Assembly: GCF_000688295.1 (NCBI RefSeq)
Contig: NZ_JHZF01000014.1
Coordinates: 1 to 64,000, forward strand
Direction: 5' to 3'
DNA: 64,000 nt
Origin: Pseudooceanicola nanhaiensis DSM 18065
GTDB taxonomy: Bacteria > Pseudomonadota > Alphaproteobacteria > Rhodobacterales > Rhodobacteraceae
Shown: in pieces, positions 1 through 8,037 of the stretch
How the letters are laid out: every line of letters begins with the position of its first letter
How positions within the stretch are numbered: position 1 is the stretch's first letter
Program-made: the position numbers and the translations under genes
Notes under the pieces: model-generated
What the model was told of the DNA's origin: nothing
What the model saw: the letters and a program-made list of their open reading frames with translations, nothing else
The model's database searches: none

Positions 1-44
1 TACATACAGTCGTACATGACTTGGACAACTTGGGTCTTTTCTTG

Positions 45-161
45 GTCTGGTGGTCATAGCACGAGCAAAACACCTGGTCCCATCCCGAACCCAGCCGTTA
101 AGTGCCGTCGCGCTGATGGTACTGCGTCTCAAGACGTGGGAGAGTAAGTCGCCGCCAGACC
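45..161 (+). rRNA. rrf: 5S ribosomal RNA
   Basis: This is a complete 5S rRNA of about 117 nt. The 5' end GTCTGGTGG pairs with the 3' end CCGCCAGAC, and the conserved internal block CCATCCCGAACCCAGCCGTTAA is present as expected. It is the last rRNA of an rrn operon whose 16S and 23S genes lie outside the window. A spacer of about 70 nt with no gene separates it from tRNA-fMet. The ends are placed by the terminal helix and could be off by one or two bases. Confidence 0.95.
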
Positions 162-233
162 TAGAAAAGACCCCGATATCTCTCAATACGATCAAGCCTC
201 TCGTCACCACTAAGACCATGAGGCAAATATTGC

Positions 234-310
<77 letters not shown>

Positions 311-339
311 AATCTATCAAAGAATACAGCCGCTTAAGA

Positions 340-362
340 GCCGCCCTCAGGGGCGGCGTTTT
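340..362 (+). terminator. Rho-independent terminator after tRNA-fMet
   Basis: The stem GCCGCCC / GGGCGGC encloses a four-base loop and is followed by GTTTTG. It lies 30 nt past the tRNA and inside the island, so the island supplies the terminator for the rrn operon in the integrated state. Confidence 0.75.
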
Positions 363-375
363 GCGTTCCAAGCCC

Positions 376-418
376 GTGTCAACACTGTGTCAACAGAACC
401 CCGACGCCCCGTGTCAAC
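376..418 (+). repeat. Left arm-type repeats GTGTCAACA, candidate integrase arm sites
   Basis: Three copies of GTGTCAAC(A) start at 376, 387 and 411. The first two are spaced 11 bp, about one helical turn. A matching pair with the same 11-bp spacing occurs near the right end (17396 and 17407), and a 19-bp stretch is identical between the two ends (377-395 and 17397-17415). Paired arm repeats flanking the core are typical of tyrosine-integrase binding sites; the role is inferred. Confidence 0.6.
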
Positions 419-506
419 GAATGGCGCCGTGTCGCGCCGAACTCTCCGCTTGATCGAGCCGCGCCCGCGAGCCTGATGGTCCCCGCACCACGACGGGAGA
501 CCACCC

Positions 507-722
507 ATGCCCAAGACCAACGACGCTGCGCTCGCCGCCTTCATCGCGCTCAAGGCCGAGATCGACGCGGCCCTCGACCGCATCCGCGCCGCCAGCGACG
601 ACCACTTCTTCGCCAGCCCTGCGGACGTGCACTGGGGCCATGTCACGGCCCTCGCAGACCACGTGGCACTGTTGAAGCGCGTCACGGACGCGACCTACGA
701 CGAGGGAGAGCACGCTCCCTGA
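507..722 (+). CDS. Small conserved hypothetical protein, 71 aa
   Basis: A 71-residue acidic, mostly helical protein with no signal peptide or membrane segment. The start is backed by GGGAGA six bases upstream of the ATG. The pattern (an AALAAFIALKAEID helix, a DVHWGH segment, then LLKRVTDA) matches a short protein I recognise from rhodobacterial prophage-like elements, but I know no function for it. It is the first gene inside attL and reads in the same direction as the membrane/TIR pair 80 bp downstream, so it could share their transcript. Confidence 0.65.
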   Translation: MPKTNDAALAAFIALKAEIDAALDRIRAASDDHFFASPADVHWGHVTALADHVALLKRVTDATYDEGEHAP

Positions 723-803
723 CGGCACTACATGTTGTGTGCACAGTGCGCCTAGAATACAATTGCCCCGATTCCCTTATTGGATAGGAGCGGCGAGTTC
801 AGG

Positions 804-1241
804 GTGGGGACCGACAAGGACGATCTGCCAAAGCACTTGGAGTTCATCCTGGACGTGGTCGAGCGCCACGCCCGAAACTCGTTTGTCCTCAAGGGCTGGT
901 CAGTCACGCTGGTCGCTGCCGTGTTCCTGTTGGCCGTGAGGGGAGCTGAACCGGCGCTCGCCATGGCTGCGGGACTTCTGCCGTCCCTGACCTTCTGGGC
1001 TTTGGACGCGTACTATCTTCGGCAGGAACGAATGTTCCGCGCGCTCTACAATCACGTGCGGAAGGCGGAGCCGAGCCATGACAGCCGCTTCAGCCTCGAT
1101 GCCCGGTCGTTCGCCGGTGAGGTTCCGAGCTGGTTCCGCACGTTGGGCGCCACCCCCGTGCTCTGGTTCCACGCGTCTGTCCTCGCAGTTGTCGTCGTTG
1201 CGCTGGCATTCTTTTCGTTGAGACCTCCCGATGCCCCGTAA
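804..1241 (+). CDS. Small three-helix membrane protein, partner of TIR-like protein
   Basis: About 145 residues with three hydrophobic segments near 28-45, 51-68 and 119-138, separated by a charged loop that begins YYLRQERMFRALY. No enzyme motif is visible. The start is uncertain: GTG at 804 lies 13 bases after AGGAG, and a TTG at 780 is an alternative that adds eight residues. The gene overlaps the TIR-like gene by 11 bp, so the two are almost certainly co-translated. By analogy with TIR-based defence systems, the membrane protein could be the toxic effector that responds to a TIR product. This is inference; I do not know a named family. Confidence 0.75.
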   Translation: MGTDKDDLPKHLEFILDVVERHARNSFVLKGWSVTLVAAVFLLAVRGAEPALAMAAGLLPSLTFWALDAYYLRQERMFRALYNHVRKAEPSHDSRFSLDARSFAGEVPSWFRTLGATPVLWFHASVLAVVVVALAFFSLRPPDAP

Positions 1242-2004
1242 GGTGTTTTTCAGCTTCCATTACGACGACGTCACGCGCGTCAACGTGGTCCGGAATTCGG
1301 ACCAGATCACAAGGCGGTATGCGAAGGCTGCCCGGTTCCACGACAAGAGCCTATGGGAAGAGGTGAAAAAACAGGGGCCGCTCGCGATCAAGCGGATGAT
1401 CAACGGCGGTCTCGACGGCAGCTCGGTCACGTGCGTCCTGATTGGTAGCCAGACATGGCAACGCCGATGGGTGCGCTACGAGATCATCAAGAGCCTTGCT
1501 CGCGGCAACGGCATACTCGGCGTGCGGATTCACGATGTGGGGTTCAAGTCGGGGCAGCCGACAAACGCTCTTGCCGGGCTCTTCGGAACATCGCCGCCTT
1601 CGAACGCGCTCGCAGGCTACGGATCCCGCCAGGAGCCCACACTTGGTGGGCTACTGGGAATGGCTACGGAGCGGCCGGAAAACTCTCTCCTCGGCGCCCT
1701 GCTGGCTGGCGATCAGAGCCTCGCACCAACGCCGCAGCCGGGACCGAACCCGCTTCGCTTTCTCGGTTACACGGTCGACCGGCGCTACGGGATGGTGCGG
1801 TTTCATGAAGTCGGCCCAAATGGGCAGTGGCGCGAATACACGGAGGTTCAGGCTGTTCCGCTGCGCTCGCTTCCCTGGCTCCCGAGGCTGAAGGATGCCG
1901 ACAACCTCGAAAACCTGTTCCATATCTACGACTGGAAGCTGGACTATGGGTCGTTCTACTTCCCGACATGGATCGAGCACGCCGCTGCCCAGGTCGGACG
2001 TTAG
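1231..2004 (+). CDS. TIR-like (ThsB / DUF1863-type) protein, candidate defence sensor
   Basis: The 257-residue protein opens with RKVFFSFHYDDVTRVNVVRN and continues to VTCVLIGSQTWQRRWVRYEI at about residues 66-85. This is the layout of the MTH538/DUF1863 TIR-like fold seen in Thoeris ThsB proteins, which make cyclic ADP-ribose-type signals during phage infection. The remaining C-terminal 150 residues do not match anything I recognise; they include an ALAGLFGTSPPSNALAG repeat-like stretch and end in an aromatic-rich tail. No ThsA-type SLOG, Sir2 or Macro partner is nearby; the only partner is the overlapping membrane protein. The stop codon overlaps that of the convergent DUF2190 gene. Domain call is firm, signalling role inferred. 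Confidence 0.8.
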   Translation: MPRKVFFSFHYDDVTRVNVVRNSDQITRRYAKAARFHDKSLWEEVKKQGPLAIKRMINGGLDGSSVTCVLIGSQTWQRRWVRYEIIKSLARGNGILGVRIHDVGFKSGQPTNALAGLFGTSPPSNALAGYGSRQEPTLGGLLGMATERPENSLLGALLAGDQSLAPTPQPGPNPLRFLGYTVDRRYGMVRFHEVGPNGQWREYTEVQAVPLRSLPWLPRLKDADNLENLFHIYDWKLDYGSFYFPTWIEHAAAQVGR

Positions 2005-2345
2005 GCCGCCGCCGTCGCCACCCCATCCAGCCGCACCGCGACGCTGGTGATGCCATTCCCGGCCGCCTCCACCGCGACTCCGATGGGGAAGCGCCCGGCG
2101 GCCGGCGTGGTGACTTCCTTCGCGGTGTTGTCCCACGCCACGTGCGCGCCGACCGTCAGCACCGCCGCACTGGCCTTCGGCAACTGGAACACGCCGGTGG
2201 TCGAGAACTCCACTGGGTCGCCCTCGGCGGCCGAGTAGGCGGCGATGCCGAAGATGCTGCCGACGATCAGCGCGTCGCCCGAGGCGATGCCGCCCGCGGG
2301 CGTGGTGACCCGGACGATGTGACCGTTCTGAAGGTAGTTCTTCAT
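2001..2345 (-). CDS. DUF2190 family phage head protein
   Basis: This 114-residue protein starts MKNYLQNGHIVRVTTPAGG and contains IASGDALIVGSIFGIAAYSA and FPIGVAVEAAGNG, the hallmarks of DUF2190. Members sit next to capsid genes in many phages and are thought to be decoration or head-stabilising proteins. The ATG at 2345 follows the gpW-like gene's stop with one base between, so the start is set by operon packing. It is the last gene of the head module, and nothing resembling a head-completion or tail gene follows. Confidence 0.85.
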   Translation of the reverse strand: MKNYLQNGHIVRVTTPAGGIASGDALIVGSIFGIAAYSAAEGDPVEFSTTGVFQLPKASAAVLTVGAHVAWDNTAKEVTTPAAGRFPIGVAVEAAGNGITSVAVRLDGVATAAA

Positions 2346-2346
2346 C

Positions 2347-2556
2347 TCAGAGCCCTTTCGAGGATTGGATGCGGACGACCGAGATGCGGTCGGTCGCCCC
2401 TGCGATCTGCCGGTTGAGGTCAGAGAGCGCGGCGGCCATCTCGCCGTCGCTCGCGTAGGTGACACGCTTGCCGTCGTATTCGACGGTGCGAACGCCCCGG
2501 TAGCGCGCGGCCATCAGGGCGTCGCGCCAGGCGCTGAGTTGGGCGAGGTCGGCCAC
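2347..2556 (-). CDS. gpW-like head-tail joining protein
   Basis: At 69 residues it has the size and pattern of the gpW family: an N-terminal helix (LAQLSAWRDALMAARYRGVR), a beta pair around VEYDGKRVTYAS, and a second helix (EMAAALSDLNRQIAGA). In lambda, gpW binds the portal after DNA packaging and completes the head for tail attachment. Here it comes after the capsid gene, not between terminase and portal as in lambda. It is packed one base from both neighbours. In a tail-less element it would present the head to tails of another phage. Confidence 0.75.
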   Translation of the reverse strand: MADLAQLSAWRDALMAARYRGVRTVEYDGKRVTYASDGEMAAALSDLNRQIAGATDRISVVRIQSSKGL

Positions 2557-2557
2557 G

Positions 2558-4369
2558 TCACGCCCCGGCGTTCATGAACCAGCCCCGATGGTCGATGAAC
2601 CCCGCGCCGAAATCCAGGATCACCCGGATCTCGACGCCGTCGACGTCCCAGCCCGAGCGGCTCTCGACCTGCGGGCCTTCCGCGCCCGAAAGGTAGGCGA
2701 ACTCCAGCCCGTCGATCTCGCCGGGATCGGCGGTCACATACCAGCGCGTGGCGCTGGACAGGCGCGGCTCGACCACCAGCGAGAGCGAGCCCGAGAACGG
2801 GTTCACGTCGGCCGCCGTCGCGGGCGCGATGCTGGCCAGCCACTTCTCGGCGGTGGTCTCCAGCGCGGGCGGCACCAGCAGGTTGCGCGGCGTCACGCGA
2901 ATGGTGCGATCCTCGATGCCCTTCTGGGTCCGCAGCGCGAGCCGGGCGGCCGAGAGGGTCGTGTCGGAGATTGCCGCCCCGGTGCCCGCCTTGTTGCCGT
3001 GATCGGCGTGGAACAGCGTCTTGCCGTCCGACAGGGTCGGCCCGTTGCCGCTGCCCGTCTCAAGGAGGGTGACGAGGATCCGCGCCTCGGTCTCGGCCGC
3101 GGCCTGACCCATGCGCCGGGCGAGGTCCGCGAAGGCGCCGAGGTCGTCGTTGACCAGCACCTGCCGGGTGATGCCGATCTTCCGCGCCCAGGTCTCGACC
3201 TTGTAGGCCTCGCGCGCCTCGGCCATCGTCCCGGCCTTGATCTCACCGTGTTCGTTCAGCTTTTCGAGCAGCGGCGCCTCGCCCAGCATGATCTTGTTCA
3301 CCGCGCGGAAGTCCCGCGCCGTGGTCTGGCGACCAAGGCGGCGGATGCCCGAGGGGGCCGCCTGGTAGGCGTCGCGCAGCACGCGACCCACCGTGTCCCC
3401 GAGGATGATCGGGAAGTCGGAGGTGGTGTGTAGCGCGCGTGTGACGAGGCTCGCGGGCGACAGCGCCATGGTGGACTCACTGCGGAGCGTCAGCAACTCC
3501 TTCGCCATGTCCACGGGCGTCGAATAGGCGTAGCGTCGGGCGGGCTCGCTCAGCTCGTGGCGCGGGTTGATCCGAGCGTAGAGGGCTTCGCCCATTTGGC
3601 GGGCCCGGAGCGCGGGCTCGTCCTGGCTCTCCCCCATTTCGACGCGGACCTGTTCCGTGCGGATCGACGGCGCGCTGCGCTTCGCCAGCGCCTCGAAGGC
3701 CGCGCGGCGGGCGGCGTCGGGATCGGCGCCCCCGTCGATCTGGCCGTCGATCCAGGACTGGTCCAGCCCGGCGATGCGTGCAATGGAGCGGATCTCGGCG
3801 TTCGCCTCGGCGCGCGTCTCGGTGGTCGAAGCCTCGGGCGGAGCCGGGGTGGTGGTCGTGTCGGTCATCTCTGTCTCCATGCGAATGTGGGCGCCGGGGT
3901 CGGCGGGTGTCGGCACCAGGGAAATCTCGTGGGGTGTCCAGCGGATGGCGGTCAGCACGCGCGCGCCGTTCTCGGTGGTCTCGGCCCAGTCCTCGACGGA
4001 GTAGCCGACCGAGACATGGCGCAGGATGCCCGCCAGCACGTCCTGCCAGACCGGTTCCACCTCGGGCCGAGCCGAGAACTGGATCAGCGCGGTGCCACGC
4101 TTTCCATCCACGGCGGCGCTGCGGACGGAGCCCAGCACATCGCGGACGGCCGTCTGTCGATGCGCGTCCAGCACGCTCGCGCCTTCGAGGCGCGACAGGT
4201 CCACGGCCTCGGGCGCCAGGCTCAGCCGCTCGATGTACTGTCCCGCCATATCGCGGCGACGCACGGGCGCGCCGGTGGACCAGACCACCTCGACGGTGCG
4301 GCCTTCCGGATCGGCCGTTGCGGGCGTCAGCGTGGCGCGGCGGGTGAGCAGTTCGAGCGTGTCAGCCAT
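2558..4369 (-). CDS. Prohead protease fused to major capsid protein
   Basis: The 603-residue product has two parts. Residues 1-170 look like an S78-type prohead protease, with a candidate catalytic histidine in LDAHRQTAVRDVLGS and serine in RHVSVGYSVEDW. After a low-complexity linker rich in Thr, Pro and Glu (about 170-190), the rest resembles an HK97-fold/Mu gpT-like major capsid protein, including FHADHGNKAGTG and the C-terminal FAYLSGAEGPQVESRSGW. Such fusions let the scaffold and capsid be made in fixed ratio before cleavage. The ATG overlaps the portal reading frame's end by eight bases. Domain identity is by recognition of pattern. Confidence 0.85.
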   Translation of the reverse strand: MADTLELLTRRATLTPATADPEGRTVEVVWSTGAPVRRRDMAGQYIERLSLAPEAVDLSRLEGASVLDAHRQTAVRDVLGSVRSAAVDGKRGTALIQFSARPEVEPVWQDVLAGILRHVSVGYSVEDWAETTENGARVLTAIRWTPHEISLVPTPADPGAHIRMETEMTDTTTTPAPPEASTTETRAEANAEIRSIARIAGLDQSWIDGQIDGGADPDAARRAAFEALAKRSAPSIRTEQVRVEMGESQDEPALRARQMGEALYARINPRHELSEPARRYAYSTPVDMAKELLTLRSESTMALSPASLVTRALHTTSDFPIILGDTVGRVLRDAYQAAPSGIRRLGRQTTARDFRAVNKIMLGEAPLLEKLNEHGEIKAGTMAEAREAYKVETWARKIGITRQVLVNDDLGAFADLARRMGQAAAETEARILVTLLETGSGNGPTLSDGKTLFHADHGNKAGTGAAISDTTLSAARLALRTQKGIEDRTIRVTPRNLLVPPALETTAEKWLASIAPATAADVNPFSGSLSLVVEPRLSSATRWYVTADPGEIDGLEFAYLSGAEGPQVESRSGWDVDGVEIRVILDFGAGFIDHRGWFMNAGA

Positions 4370-5565
4370 CGGCGTCCTCCTTCTGCGGCGGCGCCGCCGT
4401 CTGGCCGAAGGTCAGCCCCATTCCGTCCGCGCGCTCGCGGTCCGCGGCGATCTCGGCATCAACCTGTTCGGCGTCGTAGCCGCGTTCGGAGATCGCCTGG
4501 GACCGGCTCTTGAGCCCCGCGCCGATCGCGAGGATCTCGGCCTGCACGTCCTTCATCGGATCGACGTAGTCGAACTTCGGCGGCAGCCATTCGCAGCCGA
4601 GATAGGCGTCCGGGTTCCGGTCGAAGTCCCGCGCGGGCAGGTCGCCGGTCAGCACCGCCAGGCGCACGAACCGCTCCCAGACCGGGCGGCAGAACAGGTG
4701 GACGACCACGTTGTGCTGCAGCTGCTCGACGCGGCGGCGGAACTCGATCAGCCCCGCCCGGATCGAGGAATAGGTGACACCCTCCAGGTCGCCCGAGACC
4801 AGCTCGTAGGGCAGGCCGAGCCCCGCCGCGACGGCGCGGAGGTGGTTCTTCACGAAGGGCGCATAGGCGTCGTGTTCGGTCGGGTTCGAGAACCGGATGT
4901 CGGTGCCGGGTGGCAGCGGGATCAGGCTGCCGGGCTCCATGCCCACGGTCAGCGCGCCGCCGGTGTTGGTGCCGGAAAGCCCGCCTGCCGTGCCGTCCGG
5001 ATCGGTGATGAAGCCGGTGAACAGCGCCGCGACCTTGGCCTTCACCAGCGCGGCATCCTCGAACTGGTCCAGTTCGTGCAGCCGCAAGAGCAGGGTGCAG
5101 GTCCATGGGAACCTGCTCGCGATCCAGAAGCTCGAGGTGGAGGGGGATGGCGGCGGCATCGCTGGCGACGCGCAGCCTCGCGAAGCTCTCGCCGCTCTCG
5201 ACCATTGCGCGAACGGCCAAGGCCTGCAGCCCGTAGAAATCGGCCAGCCCATCCGGGGCGGCGTTATCCGTCCAACGCAGCCAGAGCGCCTGCAGCCGTT
5301 CGCGCACCGCGCGGTCGGGATGGGTGGATTGCGGCTTGATCCCGGCGCCAACGACATTGCCGACCAGGCTGTCGACCGCCGCCGCGACCCAAGGGTTGTT
5401 CCGCGCATACCACCCGGCCCGCCGCGCCGCCGTGGTCGCGCCCGCCAGGATCGCCGCGTTCAGCCCATCGACGGTCCGCGCTCCCTCCCAACGCCGCCCG
5501 CCACCCGCAGCGTCGAAGCCGCGAGCGCGCGCGAGGCCGAGAAGGCGATGGAGGAAGGTCCGCAT
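4362..5565 (-). pseudogene. Lambda-type portal protein gene, broken by internal deletion and frameshift
   Basis: Two overlapping frames each encode part of a lambda gpB-type portal. The first, from ATG 5565, gives MRTFLHRLLGLARARG through WYARNNPWVAAAVDSLVGNVVG to LLDREQVPMDLH at about 5097. The second frame picks up at about 5096 with LLLRLHELDQFEDAALVKAK and runs to the stop at 4362. Intact relatives have a few dozen residues between these blocks, so the junction is an out-of-frame deletion, not a simple indel. A complete portal cannot be made without frameshifting. The gene would be packed directly against the capsid gene, and the restriction-modification module lies just upstream. Confidence 0.85.
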
Positions 5566-5666
5566 GGGCGGCAGAATCGCCCAAAGTGGACTCTCAAGCT
5601 ATTGGGAATGTTTGGGAAATGTGCATCCCGTCGGGGGAGCGGAGAAGGCGGAGACCACGTGCGAGA

Positions 5667-7109
5667 TTAGCGCCTGTTCACATAAAGACTCGGCGCTACC
5701 GCCGAAAAGTCAAATGACCTAGTTTGCCGGCCGTTATTCAATTTTTCTTTCTGAAAGCGATTACGATTCTTCCACATCTTAAGAACCTCGGGCTGCAGTC
5801 GCTGCAATTCTTCTTCAAGGTGCTGAGCCAGTGGGAAATTGAAAATTGTTGACTTGGTCAGATGAAACCCGTCACCCACAGTCAGCCAGTAATCGAAAAA
5901 CAGACGGGACGAGAGAACCCCGAGAGCAGTGAGGAAGTCTTTCTCGCTACCGAAGCCTAGGACATTGCTGCTCCCATCAAGTTCGTCGCGAAAGCCAATA
6001 TAGTTCCGCGCAACTGATCCAATTGTGAGCCGATAACGTGACGAGCCACAAATTAGCGACCCAAGCCGCTTCTCGTCGAAACTCGCCCGAAGATAATCAG
6101 CTATCAATTGATTGGCGGGTCGCGGAATTTGATCATCAAGGCGATAATCAGTAACATCATAGAATGTTGGAACAGAGGAGAGCAGGCTCGTTCGCTCTCC
6201 CTTGCTCCATCTCTGAAGTGCCGAAGCATAAACCCTCGGTGTTTTTGCAGGGGCAACGCTAAGAATTGAGCATCGCTGGCTATTCGCCTTGTTCGTATTT
6301 GTATGCTTGGGCTTCCCGGACTTGAACAAAGTATCTGGGATGTTGTCATAATTTGATATCGATATCTCCGAGTTGAGCCTCTGCAGGCGTGACCGCAGCG
6401 CGCTGTAGTCTCGACTGAAAGCTATCGACAGGGGAACAATGAAGTGTAGATGAGCGGGTTTGCGCGACAGCTCCAAAGAACGCTCAATAAAGTCAGCATA
6501 CAGATTCTTCCATTTGGACGAACCTTTCTGATTCGCCACAAAAGGCGGATTTCCAAAAAACACACCAAATCGATCTGTGGCGGGAAACTCATAGGACCGA
6601 AAATCCCCATGGATCAGTCTTACTCGATCAAACTTTATGTCCCAGCACTGCTCTAGAGTCTCAATTTGATCTCGAATAAATTCGAGTGCTTGTTGGTTTA
6701 TGTCTACTAGGTCTGCGCTAATCAAACGAACGATTTGCGGCGATAGTCCTTGATTAATCAGTCCCTTGATTAGGGAGAAGAACAGCGCTCCCGCGCCGGC
6801 GGATGGCTCAACGAAGTGGGCGCCTTCGAGAAGGTCCTGCGCTGAAAGAGAACTTGCGATGTTTCGGCGTTCGAAGAAAATCTGCCAGAAATGATCGGCA
6901 ACATCGGCGGGAGTGTAGTATGCTCCAGCCAGCTTTCGTTTGCTCTCGGACTTACATTCCGACGAGTATGAGAGTTCAGCTTCCGCAGTTTCGGCGGCCG
7001 AGACAGCCACTTGAGCGTCAAGCGCCCATACGGATGTCGAGCCCACGCTGCAGGTAGTCGTTTCGTGGACGTCGTGCCGGATCGGTGGGGACGGCGAAAG
7101 GTCGTTCAT
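5667..7109 (-). CDS. N6-adenine DNA methyltransferase
   Basis: A 480-residue adenine methylase. It shows KLAGAYYTPADVADHFW near residue 60, the SAM-binding motif HFVEPSAGAGALFF near 98, and the catalytic motif GNPPF near 187. The C-terminal part is variable and likely holds target recognition. ATG 7109 follows AAGGAA by six bases and lies 92 bp inside the HNH gene, so the two are coupled. DNA here is clearly AT-richer than the flanking phage genes. In the module it probably protects one strand or one half of an asymmetric site while the m5C enzyme protects the other; the recognition sequence cannot be read from the gene. Confidence 0.88.
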   Translation of the reverse strand: MNDLSPSPPIRHDVHETTTCSVGSTSVWALDAQVAVSAAETAEAELSYSSECKSESKRKLAGAYYTPADVADHFWQIFFERRNIASSLSAQDLLEGAHFVEPSAGAGALFFSLIKGLINQGLSPQIVRLISADLVDINQQALEFIRDQIETLEQCWDIKFDRVRLIHGDFRSYEFPATDRFGVFFGNPPFVANQKGSSKWKNLYADFIERSLELSRKPAHLHFIVPLSIAFSRDYSALRSRLQRLNSEISISNYDNIPDTLFKSGKPKHTNTNKANSQRCSILSVAPAKTPRVYASALQRWSKGERTSLLSSVPTFYDVTDYRLDDQIPRPANQLIADYLRASFDEKRLGSLICGSSRYRLTIGSVARNYIGFRDELDGSSNVLGFGSEKDFLTALGVLSSRLFFDYWLTVGDGFHLTKSTIFNFPLAQHLEEELQRLQPEVLKMWKNRNRFQKEKLNNGRQTRSFDFSAVAPSLYVNRR

Positions 7110-8037
7110 GTAAGTTCCTTATCTCCCCGATGCCTTTGTCTTGGTTCGTCTGGCGTAGGTATTCTGCTCGGTCAGTGTTGAAGACAAGGCGATACCCCGG
7201 GCCAGGCAACAGAAGCGCATCATCATAAAGCCGATGGTGCTCAATACACAGAGCGAGTCCATTTGTTACATGATTTGGCGAGCCCTCAACTGAGTGAGGA
7301 ATGATATGCGCTGCCTGGACGATCGCCAGCTGGCGATCACAGACACAACATGTTTGCCCGTACGCTTCAAGAACCCACTTCTTGAACCTGGGATCCCGCG
7401 GATATGCGGTGCGCTCAAACGTGAATTTCTCCCGTTCCCCGGCTTCATCGACTTCAATTTCACCGCTTGCACCTAAGCCAGCATCAGCGAAGGTTTCGGT
7501 ATGCCGTCCGACGAGATTGACAATCGCATGTTCACTGCGCAGAGCATGAAAATGTTCGACATTCTCAAGATAGAACCCCAATGCCGATGCGGGCAGCGCG
7601 ATTGCAAAACTCTGTTCGCCAAGCTGCCGTGCCATGAATTGATGCACCGCAGCCTGTTGCGTTGATACCGATACTCTCTGGGATTGCCGCGCGTAGACCG
7701 ACACGACAGTCCTTGCTTGTAGGGAGAATACGTGTCGCGGATCCCATGCCACGAAAGTGTCGCCAGTATCGAAGAAACCGATAAAGGCAACGCGGTCTCC
7801 TCGCGCTTGCCTCGCCCTTTGCTCTTCAATGATCCCACGCCCTAGCTGAATTCGAACCTCATCATCATTGTCACGAGCGTTTCCCGAGTCATGAACGTAA
7901 GAAACGTGTGCGGAATAATGCGCGTCATTGAGCGTCATTTGCACTGGATTCTGTCGGTCAATAATGCGGAAATTCTCTGAGTAGGGCGCGAGCGCGTCCC
8001 TTACAAAGTAAAAGAGGAGATTGCGGTCGAGCGCCAT
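7018..8037 (-). CDS. HNH restriction endonuclease
   Basis: The 339-residue protein carries a C-terminal HNH nuclease: CCVCDRQLAIVQAAHIIPHS (about 235-254), then NHVTNGLALCIEHHRLYD with the conserved Asn and His. The first 200 residues have no motif I recognise and may recognise DNA or modification. Its ATG shares a base with the stop of the m5C methylase (TAATG), and it overlaps the adenine methylase, so all three are one operon with the first methylase made first. This order suits a restriction system that must protect host DNA before cutting. Type II assignment is inferred from context. Confidence 0.85.
   Translation of the reverse strand: MALDRNLLFYFVRDALAPYSENFRIIDRQNPVQMTLNDAHYSAHVSYVHDSGNARDNDDEVRIQLGRGIIEEQRARQARGDRVAFIGFFDTGDTFVAWDPRHVFSLQARTVVSVYARQSQRVSVSTQQAAVHQFMARQLGEQSFAIALPASALGFYLENVEHFHALRSEHAIVNLVGRHTETFADAGLGASGEIEVDEAGEREKFTFERTAYPRDPRFKKWVLEAYGQTCCVCDRQLAIVQAAHIIPHSVEGSPNHVTNGLALCIEHHRLYDDALLLPGPGYRLVFNTDRAEYLRQTNQDKGIGEIRNLHERPFAVPTDPARRPRNDYLQRGLDIRMGA

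Noticed and set aside
1231-2004. A classical Thoeris system
   Set aside because: No ThsA-like gene with a SLOG, Sir2 or Macro domain is adjacent; only a small membrane protein is, so the standard name does not apply.
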